Source: Anodontia alba (taxonomy: Eukaryota > Mollusca > Bivalvia > Lucinida > Lucinidae). Taken from it: a stretch of DNA of 64,000 nucleotides. The stretch spans positions 88,034,535 through 88,098,534 of the forward strand of contig OZ024821.1 in assembly GCA_964016985.1 (NCBI GenBank), in the 5' to 3' direction. Shown here one piece after another: positions 55,050-64,000 of the stretch; within the stretch, counting starts at the first letter, position 1, and each line of letters opens with the position of its first letter. The notes beneath the pieces are model-generated. The model ran no database searches. It saw only the letters and a list, made by a program, of their open reading frames with translations, and was not told the DNA's origin. Position numbers and translations under genes: made by a program.

Positions 55050-56234
55050 TATATGATAATAAAAATAACTGTGATAGTCAAATGTAAAATAAATATATTT
55101 TGAAGGAGCAAACATATCTTTTAAACTAAAAATCACTGATTTTTGTAAAGATTATCAGCTGTTTCATGCCTCAGTTTTATGGTGTGAATATTTTCATCCA
55201 CTGTCAGAGTAAAGTTAAACAAAAATCGGGGATTTGAAGTCAATCATAATTTGGGTCAAAAACTTATTTTTGAATAATAGAATATGTATTTTTTGTAATA
55301 TTTCCATAATACAGGGAAGCATTCGTTCGGCTTTGAGGATTTTTATCTCTTAATGCTCTGAAAATTATAATTTAATTATAATAATAATAATAAAACAAGT
55401 ACTTTAGAAGACTTTTTTTTTCACAGAAAATCTTACAATTTGATTAAAAGTTATAACTTTATATGGTATGAGTTGAGCAATATTTTTTGCCTATTGCATG
55501 TATGTACTCATATCAAGTTAAATACCGCCCAGCATTTATAATTATAGAAATATTGTCTTTTCATTCAATAATCTATCTTTTAAGCTCATATGTACGAAAG
55601 CATAAGAAAACTGTTGCATTAGCATCAGCGTCGGCAATGTCTTTTGCGTCGGCGTTGACGTCGGTACTGATGTCGGCGTAAGCATGCAAACATGACTTTA
55701 TTTTTAATTAAAAGATTTAAGTACCCATATAGTGCAAAAACCTTTGTTTGGTATTGTTCATGATTTGGATGGTGGTATATATTGGGCCAAAGTCGTATTT
55801 AGAGCCACTCTTACATGTACCACTGATTATCGTAAAATGTGAACGTCATGGACTTGGAACTATGTTAAAATTTTATGTAAACTCTTGCAAAAGTCTACAT
55901 CTCTTGAATGTCTGAATGTAAGTTGTTTAAATGAGTTTTTAGTAGCTGGCCTAAGTTAACTTGAGGTCAATGTCATGGACTTAAATGATTTTTAGGCGCT
56001 TTCTAATTTTATATTATTCTATAGCAAGCTTTCGGAATGGGCTGTATTCTAATGTCTTTGTCTGTTCATACTATTGTAAGCATCATCTATATTTTGTTTG
56101 TAGCCCATTTCTTAAAAGTGACTGAGTGGGGCTATTTGGTCTTTAAGGAAAGGGGCGATGGCTACTTTCGATACTTGGGTCTTTCCAGGATATCGACATA
56201 TCCATTTGGTTGACTTCAAAGACACCATTGTGTC
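55050..56234. other. Unassigned AT-rich sequence
   Basis: A short GTCGGCGT-type repeat lies at 55625-55680. Otherwise no feature was recognised. Confidence 0.45.
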
Positions 56235-56239
56235 TATTT

Positions 56240-56420
56240 GTAGATGTCTTTTTTTCAAAAGGTTGCAAAACCAATTTTGATAAAATAAAATCAGCCTCTA
56301 AAAAACATCTGTTCCACTTAATTGGAATGAATACACATTCAAAGGCAGCAACTCATTCAAAAGTATTTACCTCCGTTCCGAAAAGATATCCACTCTACAA
56401 GGGAAGAAATCGCTCCTCGG
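56240..56420. mobile_element. Decayed family K copy
   Basis: 'tttttttcaaaaggttgcaa' and 'cctccgttccgaaaagatat' preserve family K spacing. Confidence 0.4.
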
Positions 56421-56544
56421 GTCATCGCTACAGATTGCATTGTTAGTGTTATTTCGTGTGTATCCGTACATAACTGAAAGGACATATTTTTGCTCTGAAC
56501 TGTCCGTCATAGGCCCAGAGGAATAGTGGTAAAGAAGGTAATTT

Positions 56545-56755
56545 CAGAGGGAATTTATACGCGTTCAAAAGAAGCAATACTGTTAAATTTGTTTTGTCTC
56601 CCTTTCTAAAATTTGGGTCTACTCTGAAAGGAAAGAATTTTCTCCCCTTGGAAACACATTTTTACCTTTAAGTGTAGACCCATTCTCACAAAGTGCATGA
56701 TGTGCAGGAAAGCAAGCAACTAGGAAGTATCAGAAGTTATTTCCCTTGTAAATAG
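56545..56755. mobile_element. Family K copy (foldback)
   Basis: 'ctaaaatttgggtctactct' with 'gaaaggaaagaattttctcc' is inverted by 'acctttaagtgtagacccat'. It ends 'aagttatttcccttg'. Confidence 0.6.
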
Positions 56756-57220
56756 GAAGGAACATCAGCCAGGTGTATCCAGTACCAAGAAACATTGTAG
56801 AATACATTGTTGAATGAATTCCATATCTCACATTGGAGAATCGATAAATCCTGGTATTCAGAGCACGCGCATTACTCAATGAATGTGTGATAAAACATTG
56901 AACATCAAGCATTTTGACACCGATCTGTGACGCAAGATACAATTCTTGAGATTAAGACTTTTAAATAAATATTAGAAGACAGCAAGTTTAAGACAGTATA
57001 AAATATGCATTTATTGTTTAGCCCTTGACACACGCAGCCATTTCCGATGAGCAAAACTAAATAAAGTAGATTTAGCTCATAAAGGCACAGAAATTTGCCA
57101 GTTTTGAGGCAGACAGTCCTCAATGAAACACAAAACTGTCAGTATTTATCAAAACAGTCATCGATTTGAGTCAAGGGGCTTCTTTCGTGACTTTTTGTTT
57201 GCCTTCTTTATTTATTCAAA
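56756..57220. other. Unassigned sequence
   Basis: Two short minus-strand frames (56730-56942, 56905-57123) have no motif. No gene was recognised. Confidence 0.4.
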
Positions 57221-57222
57221 TA

Positions 57223-57406
57223 CAGTCGACTCTCGTTATCTCGAACTCGCTTATCTCGAATAACCGCTTATCTCGAAGTAAAAATCTGGTCCCGTTTGAA
57301 CACAGAGATCTACCAACAGGCAACAAAATATTGTGGAAAAGAGGAGAAATTGCTCCTTAGGAGCAATTTCTCCTCTTTTCCACAATATTTTCAATATATC
57401 TCTAAT
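57223..57406. mobile_element. PalC copy 4 (3'-truncated)
   Basis: TA-CAGTCGACTCTCGTTATC and a perfect TTGCTCCTTAGGAGCAA core. Homology stops at 'tcaatatatctctaat', so the right end is missing. Confidence 0.88.
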
Positions 57407-58612
57407 GAAAACAAATATACACAAGTGCCAAGGGATTGGATGCAGGCTAGGCCTATATTTATCCGCTACCAGGGTGCTGTAACAGATGTAGAAAACATAT
57501 AAACAGTAACCATAATAGATGAACTATATGTCCATACATAATAACTAGCAAACATTACAAATATGTGAAATTAATTGGTATGTTACGATTAAGATTAAAA
57601 GAGAAAAAGCAGAAGAAATAAAATGAATGATAAGATAAATATGAATAAAGAGACTGACATCGCAGTCATACCACAAATAGATCGCACATTTTTTTAGTAT
57701 TTGAGATGTGATTTAAAACTTAGTCTATAATTAATAACGTTAGTCATAATGACCCGTTAAAAAGTTGTATTACTGCATAATTACTGTAGTTGTTGTATTT
57801 GTCACATATAGTCTTATGTTTGTACAGTAGAGTTTATTCAGCCGTAAAATTAGCTTATGGTTCATTTTAATATAGTACACAGATATAGTAACAATTAAAT
57901 ATGCTATTCTATTTTGCAGCTACAAAAACTGATTGACTCAGCACTCTGTGTACAAAATTCGTATTTCCCCAGATTTTTTTTTCTTATTTTCAAAGAAAAC
58001 AGATTTTGACAATTCATGCAAATTGTCTCAAATATGCATGAAATTTCAAATCCTTTCAGAAAATATATTCTGACATTTCATGCAAATTGTCCTCAAGGAA
58101 CGAGACAATTTACATGGCATGTCAAATCCTGTATTCTGGGGAAAATAAGAGAATTTGTAGTCTGCTGCATTAGCCTTGATAGTGGTAAAGGTTAAAATCC
58201 TACAAAAAGTACACGCGGTGCCAAAGAAACTAATGCTATGCAATTGGTCTAGAAATTTACCATGGGTTACTTCATCACGCTGTGATTCTTCAAGGCAATT
58301 TGTAACTTCAGCAAATCTAATTTGCATTCTAAATATATGGGTTAAGGCATACTAACAATACTCAATGAAGCAGACTGTACAATGTTATTAGGACAAAACG
58401 AAAGGAAAGCAAATGTTTCATATTTGTATTAAATTGAGGGCAAGCCAAATTGAGCTTATGTAAATATCAAATCTTTTCTCAGCCATTACGAGAGTCGTAT
58501 TTACCGTGTACATTCTAAATAGTCGACAATTACATAAACTTACCAAATAATATAAGCTGCTTCCAAGGAGAAGTTTTATCGGGATCTACACTCTTCATCA
58601 TTCTGTTGGTAC
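57407..58612. other. AT-rich sequence with a repeated octamer motif
   Basis: ATGCAAAT occurs at 58017-58024 and 58080-58087 inside a repeated 'gaca.ttcatgcaaattgtc', with a decayed inverted third copy near 58103-58127. No gene was recognised. Confidence 0.45.
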
Positions 58613-58894
58613 CATCACGAAAACACGCCTATATTATTTTAACCCCCTTAAACCCCACTTTTATGTAGTAAAACTGGGGTTTACAGGGGTATACATTATT
58701 TTTCTTATTTCTGCTCAAAAGCATAGATTGTGGGTACTCGTTAGAACCGCCTCGACGAGGCGGTTCTAACGAGTACCCACAATCTATGTTTTGTGCTGAA
58801 ATTAGAAAAAATATCGGATTTTTTTATCTGAAAATTTTCAGTTTTTGGAGAGGTGAAATGTTCTATATATTTGAATAGGCGTGTTTTCGTAATG
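58613..58894 (+). mobile_element. PalA copy 27
   Basis: Full length, intact hairpin (loop CGACGA). Confidence 0.93.
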
Positions 58895-59030
58895 TATTTT
58901 GACAGATGACTAGTAGTTAAATTGGACTTGCTCAAACTTTATAATACGCCTTTTATCTACTTGGGTACTTTCTTGTCTTTGTTGCTCTTAATATGCTGAT
59001 GGCCAAATCGGGAGACTATACAGGAGTGCT

Positions 59031-59032
<2 letters not shown>

Positions 59033-59091
<59 letters not shown>
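59033..59091. repeat. (TC)n microsatellite, about 29 units
   Basis: Uninterrupted TC repeat. The Arg-Glu frame on the minus strand is its translation. Confidence 0.95.
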
Positions 59092-59094
<3 letters not shown>

Positions 59095-60000
59095 CATACT
59101 TTGATCAGACTGTGCGGACATCTCTGCACGGATGAGCGTCTATTGCTAGTACGCCAATTCTTTTGGACAAAGTATGTATCGAGGTCAACTGTTTTATAAA
59201 AGCTTATAATCACATTTACCCTGGTCACTGTCTCCACTGTTTGCAAAAAGTTCAACCATTTTTCTTTAGGAATATCTACATAATATAGCCTAACATACCT
59301 AAAATCGAAAATGGACTCTTCCAACATACAGTGTGGGAGAGTTTTTACAGTCTTTAATGGGTTAAATTGAAGAAAAGTCCATTTTCCTACCATTTGATGA
59401 GTCTAATCTGACGAATGATCAAACCGACGCATTCTGCTGCAATGTCTGAACTGCGACTGCACTTTTTGCAGGCCCGTCTGTCACAATACTTAGAGAAATT
59501 ATAATAAAAACCCTCACCGGAGATAAAGTGGGGATATATTGTTTTTAGACCAGAGTCCGTTGTCGGTACATGTATTGTCGGCGTTTCTTGACTGCATGAC
59601 ATCCAGAACCAATAAACAAATTCTATCCAATTTTTATGAATATATCTTTGGGACTTGCCTAATTTTGATAGGGTATTGGTTACCTTGGCCTTATTTCCAA
59701 CGTAAGCATAAGATAAATAATGTCAAACTTATGTCGTGGGAAATCAATTTATTTCTAGAAGGGCATGTCTACATGTAGTTACCGTACTTTCGGAAAGAAA
59801 AGCTATAGGATACAGTGTAGATCGATTTATTACATCACAGGACGCGACGTCTGTACTGTTTTTCACGCATCCAGCAGTGTTTAGACACACCAAACAGTAA
59901 TAATATACATTGTAACCTTGGTTGTAATTTAGGACAACTATTAAAAGGCGTTGGGGTGACGAAATATTTAGGGGGAATACGATATGTGATGCTCAACGTG
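59092..60000. other. Unassigned sequence
   Basis: No domain or repeat was recognised. The 125-codon minus-strand frame at 59393-59016 ends in microsatellite sequence. Confidence 0.4.
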
Positions 60001-60004
60001 GGAA

Positions 60005-60200
60005 AAAGACAATTTTGCCATATGCGAACATCGCATCTGTGCAGTCCGATCTGGGCATTCTCGGGACACCGACATATATTACAATATTCAACAGTTCTGT
60101 AAGCGGGCAACGAAGACCCTGATCAGCATGTGCGAATGCACAGGCTAACCAGGGCCTGCGTTGTCCGCAAATTGCATGACGGCCCTTTTCGTGCCTTGCG
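60005..60200. mobile_element. Family F element
   Basis: 'gcatctgtgcagtccgatctg' and 'aacgaagaccctgatcagca' with 'gcacaggctaaccagggcct' follow family F order. Confidence 0.55.
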
Positions 60201-60348
60201 CATCAAATGTATACTGAAATGAAAAAACACGCAGGGTAAAGTTTGTTCTGAGGTCGGGTTAGAGGCAGTAACAAGTTGCTAATTATTTGGCGATGAATGT
60301 GTCCACTACTGACCGACCGTCTTGTCAGACTTTTAAGGGAGACAGGAC

Positions 60349-61160
60349 ATGTTACCGACCGACCGACCGGGGTCTGGACGTCTACGCTTGACGTCTTTAC
60401 GTCAGGACAAGGCTAATCGTCTTTCGCATTTGCGCAATTGTCACATAACTGCCACCGAAACTGCCCTAACTACCGCCGGCACATCCCGGAACTGTGAGAA
60501 GTTGACTGCACGAGGCTGGTATTTGGGCACGGCGGGCGTATATTGGTTCGCCCCTGACTCAGGCTTGCGTTGTACCGCGTGGTTGACGATGAGGACGGGT
60601 CCTTTTACTGATTCTTTTTTCGCCCATATGGTCGACATTGCGTTATTCGATGTCAAAGCGGGACGTTTCGCCGACGCTTGCGTTGTTGAGAGGGATAGAC
60701 TCAGGGACGTTTCTATCATGATCTAAGGAGGCATTCCTCATGGTGTAAAATCACAGTTCCTTGTGATAGCAAGCAATATAACAACAGTCGGGTAGAGAGA
60801 TGAGGTCCTCCGCTCCGTTGCAGTCCCTCTTGTGCAGCAACCGGAATTGATTTTACAGCATGATTATGCCCGGCCACACATAGCCAGAGTTTGTCGTAAC
60901 TTTCTGGCTAACCATAAAATAATCCCACTAAACTGGCCACCATACAGTCCAGATTTGAACCCGACTGAACACCTGTGGAAAGAACTGGACTGAAGGGTAC
61001 GCAGGCGTCGGAATATCCCAAACACTCTCGCCCAGTTGAGAAATGCATTGTTAGAAGAATGAAACAACATTCCATAGAGGCGGGTCATGGCATTAATGAA
61101 CTCAGAGGTGGATAAAGGCGGCCACAGCGGCGAGGGAGGTCTCACCAGATACTGCTTAAT
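60349..61160 (+). pseudogene. Tc1-like transposase (DD34E) pseudogene
   Basis: Plus-strand translation gives TDRPGSGRLRLTSLRQDKANRLSHLRN, a Tc1-type N-terminal region. It continues with FTDSFF near 60603, which holds the first catalytic Asp of the FTDESRF motif. Then come LQHDYARPH (Asp codon 60862-60864) and PYSPDLNPTEHLW (Glu codon 60967-60969), with 34 residues between. The tail GGLTRYCL closes the protein. A frameshifted stretch near 60500-60640 and stops at 60726 and later make it inactive. GACC repeats at its 5' edge may have slipped the frame. No terminal repeats were identified. Confidence 0.87.
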
Positions 61161-61193
61161 TCAGTTAATTTTAACTTACAGGTATTGATGCGG

Positions 61194-61217
61194 CGTGGGG
61201 GGGGGGGGATGCGGGGG
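61194..61217. repeat. G-rich run
   Basis: Eleven or more G followed by GATGCGGGGGG. Confidence 0.85.
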
Positions 61218-61484
61218 GTCCTTCTAATGTACTTTAATTACATGTACTGACGAGGTGTTAGTCACAAAGTAATGAAATTTGGGATTCTTTTTTTTCACGA
61301 GATGTGTTGCTTTAAAACATTCGAAAATAATTAAGATGCATTTGAAAACATTATTTTAATTCAGCACAAAAGTTTACCCTACGTTTCTTTTTCACTTCAG
61401 ATACATTTACTTGTATGCCTTAAAAATGACAAAAAATATTTCTTACGTGCGCATACTGAAATGAAAGACCAGAGGACTTGATAA

Positions 61485-61660
61485 GGAGAAATATTTGCTG
61501 ATAATTCTTGGATATATTTATCATTTCTCCATAAAAACCCACGTTATCATTACTCATAAGAAGCGCCTCACCGAGGCGCTTCTTATGAGTACTTATAACA
61601 TATGTTATTGTTTTTTATGGAAAATGGAGAAATTGCCCCAGAATTATCACCAAATACTCC
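61485..61660. mobile_element. PalD element, copy 4 (complete, 176 bp)
   Basis: The whole element is a palindrome. Ends GGAGAAATATTTGCTGATAA and the complement of GAATTATCACCAAATACTCC. Core ACTCATAAGAAGCGCCTCAC and complement. It defines PalD. Confidence 0.88.
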
Positions 61661-61807
61661 TTCTGATCAAGTCTTTTGCAAAACATTTCTATTGCTTTGG
61701 ATAAATAATACTCAGATACTGGATGGTATTTAAAGTATTTATTGTCAGAGGCACACTATCATTTTTTCTTTAATTTGTAATACTCGTCAATATCGTGTTT
61801 TTAAAAG

Positions 61808-61810
<3 letters not shown>

Positions 61811-61860
<50 letters not shown>
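61811..61860. repeat. (CT)n microsatellite
   Basis: About 25 CT units followed by a TGCGTG-rich stretch. Confidence 0.95.
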
Positions 61861-61862
<2 letters not shown>

Positions 61863-61914
61863 TCGTGCATGCGTGTGTGCGTGCGTGTATACGTGTATGT
61901 GTGTTTAAACAACA

Positions 61915-62236
61915 CTGTGAGAAAATCCCGTAGATATTACGATAAATACTGGCAACTGGTTGCCAGCGCCATTATCTTAAATTTTTACAGGGGCCCGTAG
62001 AATTTTTGCAGGAATTACGTAGGATGAGGTAAGGATGTGTAAGCTCATGATACGATGCGTTAGCTCATAATCCTACTATGTCCTATACGTTACATACCTA
62101 CCTTGTCCTACACTTCCCTACCATGCGTATTACTGTAAATAATCTACGGGCGCCCATAAAATTTACAGTACATGTACTGGCAGCCAGTTGCCAGTACATG
62201 TATGTACCGTAAAATCTACGGGATCTTTTTACAGTG
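61915..62236. mobile_element. Inverted-repeat DNA element with CACTGT ends
   Basis: CACTGTGAGAAAATCCCGTA(GATATTACG) at the left is matched by TACGGGATCTTTTTACAGTG on the right. Subterminal 'tggcaactggttgccag' occurs near both ends. The interior is non-coding. Superfamily not determined. Confidence 0.82.
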
Positions 62237-62275
62237 AAGCTTACCAGCTTACAGGTTGATATAATTTTTAAGTTT

Positions 62276-62283
62276 TTTTTCTT

Positions 62284-62317
<34 letters not shown>

Positions 62318-62320
62318 CAG
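62276..62320. repeat. Poly-T tract
   Basis: About 37 T with interruptions. Confidence 0.92.
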
Positions 62321-62431
62321 ATCCTGTATTGCATTCTACTCTATGTATGTAATGTTATTTTGAATAATTATTGTTTAACCTAAGTTTACTATCACTTGAT
62401 CACTTGAGCATTGGGAACACAGATACATGTA

Positions 62432-62763
62432 CAGTCGACTCTCGTTATCTCGAAGTCCAAGGGACACTCTGAAACACTTCGAGATATCCGTACCTCGAAA
62501 TATCAGAGTTGCAGAAATGAGGAAAACAATAAATTGAACAACCACATTTAACAAATGAATCTGTAATTTGACTCCTTAAGTTAGAGACATGTTCAAAATA
62601 TTGTGGAAAAGAGGAGAAATTGCTCCTTAGAGCAATTTTTCCTCTTTTCCACAATATTTTGTTACCTGTTCTTAGATTTCCATGTTAAAACAGGGACCAG
62701 AATTTCACTTCGAGATAAGCGGTCATTCGAGATAAGCTAGGTCGCGATAAAGAGAGTCGACTG
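62432..62763. mobile_element. PalC copy 5
   Basis: TA-flanked CAGTCGACTCTCGTTATC ... AGAGTCGACTG. Core palindrome AAATTGCTCCTTAGAGCAATTT with one base lost. Confidence 0.92.
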
Positions 62764-63242
62764 TATTTATATTTTATACCGCTCAGAATGGCTTGTCAGG
62801 AGTACTTGTTCAGCGTTCGAGAATGAACCCTGCGTGTGGTAACGAAGGCCCACATTAAACTATGTACATGTATCCTCAGTTTGATCAGGGCGTTCACTGT
62901 ATGAATGTATGCATGTAGAATCAATTGCTACTCTAAAGTATAGCAACTCGCAGGGCTAGTGATAAATAGCTTGGTCACCCGTAGTGTAAAATATCGGTAT
63001 TCTAATAGAAATAAATTGTTTTTTTATTCCTGCGTTATCTATTTTGCAGTCGAATGTCGCATTGGTTCTTTTTATCAATTAAGAAATAAAATTTATATCA
63101 ATTAAGAAACAAACTTGATTATAGTTTCTAATTTACAAGGTTTTACATATATTATGTACAGATATTGTCTCGAAAGCCTTATAGATATTTTGAGTAGTTT
63201 TACCTGCCCGTTTAAATTTTTAAACTTCAAGTTAAAGGTACA
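62764..63242. other. Unassigned sequence
   Basis: A weak family F trace ('cagtttgatcagggcgttcac' near 62878) was the only feature noticed. Confidence 0.4.
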
Positions 63243-63521
63243 CATTACGAAAACAAGCCTATTCAAATATACTGAAAATTTTACCATCAAAAAATGAAAA
63301 TTTTCAGATAAAAATTCTGATATTTTTTCATATTTCTGCTGGAAACATATATTGTGAGTATTCGTTAGAACCGCCTCGGCGAGGCGGTTCTAACGAGTAC
63401 CCACAACATATGTTTTTGAGCAGAAATAAGAAAAATAATGTATACCCCTGTAAACCCCAGTTTTACTATATAAAAGTGGGGTTAAAGGGGGTCAACATTA
63501 TATAGGCATGTTTTAGTGATG
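63243..63521 (-). mobile_element. PalA copy 28
   Basis: Full length, perfect CCTCGGCGAGG loop, right end GTTTTAGTGATG. Confidence 0.93.
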
Positions 63522-63569
63522 GCTTAGTAACACCTAATATGGCTTAAGGTGGTACATTTCGGCCATTTT

Positions 63570-63775
63570 ATCAGAGGGACAACTTCTGCAGATTGCATTT
63601 GCTTTCCAGCGCACAAATCCCATTCTGAAAATGGACCTATCTGAAAATGAGAGAATTTGGACACAGTGGGGAAGAAAATTCTTTCTTTTAAAATAGTCTC
63701 TTTTTCAGAAGGGAGATAAAACAATTTGGCAGAGTTGTCTGCCCTGAAAGTATATTTATTCCCTTACATGGGAAT
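63570..63775. mobile_element. Family K copy (foldback)
   Basis: 'gagggacaacttctgcagatt', 'cccattctgaaaatggacct' and the inverse 'agtctctttttcagaaggga' with 'ccctgaaagtatatttattc'. Confidence 0.6.
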
Positions 63776-64000
63776 TGCTTGCTCGATGGACTATACCTCT
63801 GAAAAGCTATGCACAAGACTGCATGACAAATATGATGTTCGTATGTGTCCTGTAGTTAGTTTACAATCCCTTACTTTCTTAACTCTTTCGGCGTCTAATT
63901 TCAGACGACATTTGTCGTCTGCTTTTTATTTTATTTTAACAAACTATCGCTTGGAAAGACGTTTATATGTAAAGTTGAAAGACTGAATGTCAAACAGCGT
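63776..64000. other. Unassigned sequence with a small palindrome
   Basis: CAGACGACATTTGTCGTCTG lies at 63903-63922. An 86-codon frame at 63726-63986 crosses a family K end and is not supported as a gene. Confidence 0.4.

Noticed and set aside
59016..59393. 125-codon minus-strand open frame with an Arg-Glu tail
   Set aside because: The tail is a translated TC microsatellite and the rest lacks any recognised similarity.
60441..60719. 92-codon minus-strand open frame
   Set aside because: It is the antisense shadow of the Tc1-like transposase remnant.

Overview
This 64 kb window looks like AT-rich nuclear DNA of an invertebrate, most likely a heterodont (clam-like) bivalve. That assignment is inferred from the repeat types: inverted-repeat elements built around a 'cagtctgatcag' motif, tRNA-headed SINEs with a 'ggttttacggcc' tail, Penelope-like and CR1/L2-like retroelements, and mariner/Tc1 relatives. 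I found no convincing host protein-coding gene, no rRNA gene and no functional tRNA gene. The recognisable coding sequence is all decayed transposable-element protein. The window is best read as intergenic or intronic DNA.

The dominant feature is one non-autonomous palindromic element, called PalA here. It is about 275 bp, with ends CATYACGAAAACACGCCTAT and a roughly 100-bp central hairpin. It occurs 28 times and covers about 12% of the window. Eleven copies crowd into 16.7-24.6 kb. Four other hairpin-cored families are present: PalB (3 copies), PalC (5, pogo-like ends with TA duplications), PalD (4) and PalE (4, GGGCCCAG ends). PalA, PalB and PalD share the hairpin core motif AGAANCGCCTC although their ends differ.

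Layout: 1-5.5 kb holds tandem and dispersed repeats with nested PalE, PalB, PalA and a SINE. 5.7-9 kb holds PalA and a second inverted-repeat family (K). 9.3-11.4 kb is a 5'-truncated minus-strand LINE carrying two SINE insertions. 12.3-14.2 kb is a dead Penelope-like element (PLE), and a second copy lies at 22.4-24.0 kb. 14.9-24.6 kb is the PalA cluster with a 150-bp tandem array. 25.5-27.4 kb holds an internally deleted mariner next to a 30-bp minisatellite. 27.4-32.1 kb contains PLE 3' regions, a SINE, a 21-bp minisatellite and a 352-bp tandem duplication. 33-45 kb is rich in the 'cagtctgatcag' elements (family F) with PalA, PalB and a SINE. 45-58 kb contains PalC, PalE, a 155-bp tandem array and a candidate promoter near 48.5 kb. 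58-64 kb contains a Tc1 pseudogene, PalD, PalC and PalA.

Nesting gives relative ages. PalA sits inside PalB, family F, family K and the PLE, so it is among the youngest layers. The most striking observation is that all 11 neighbouring PalA pairs less than 1 kb apart are in opposite orientation, whereas more distant neighbours are mixed (8 of 16). Orientation, coordinates and copy counts come from reading the sequence directly. Family and clade names come from general knowledge and were not checked by any search.
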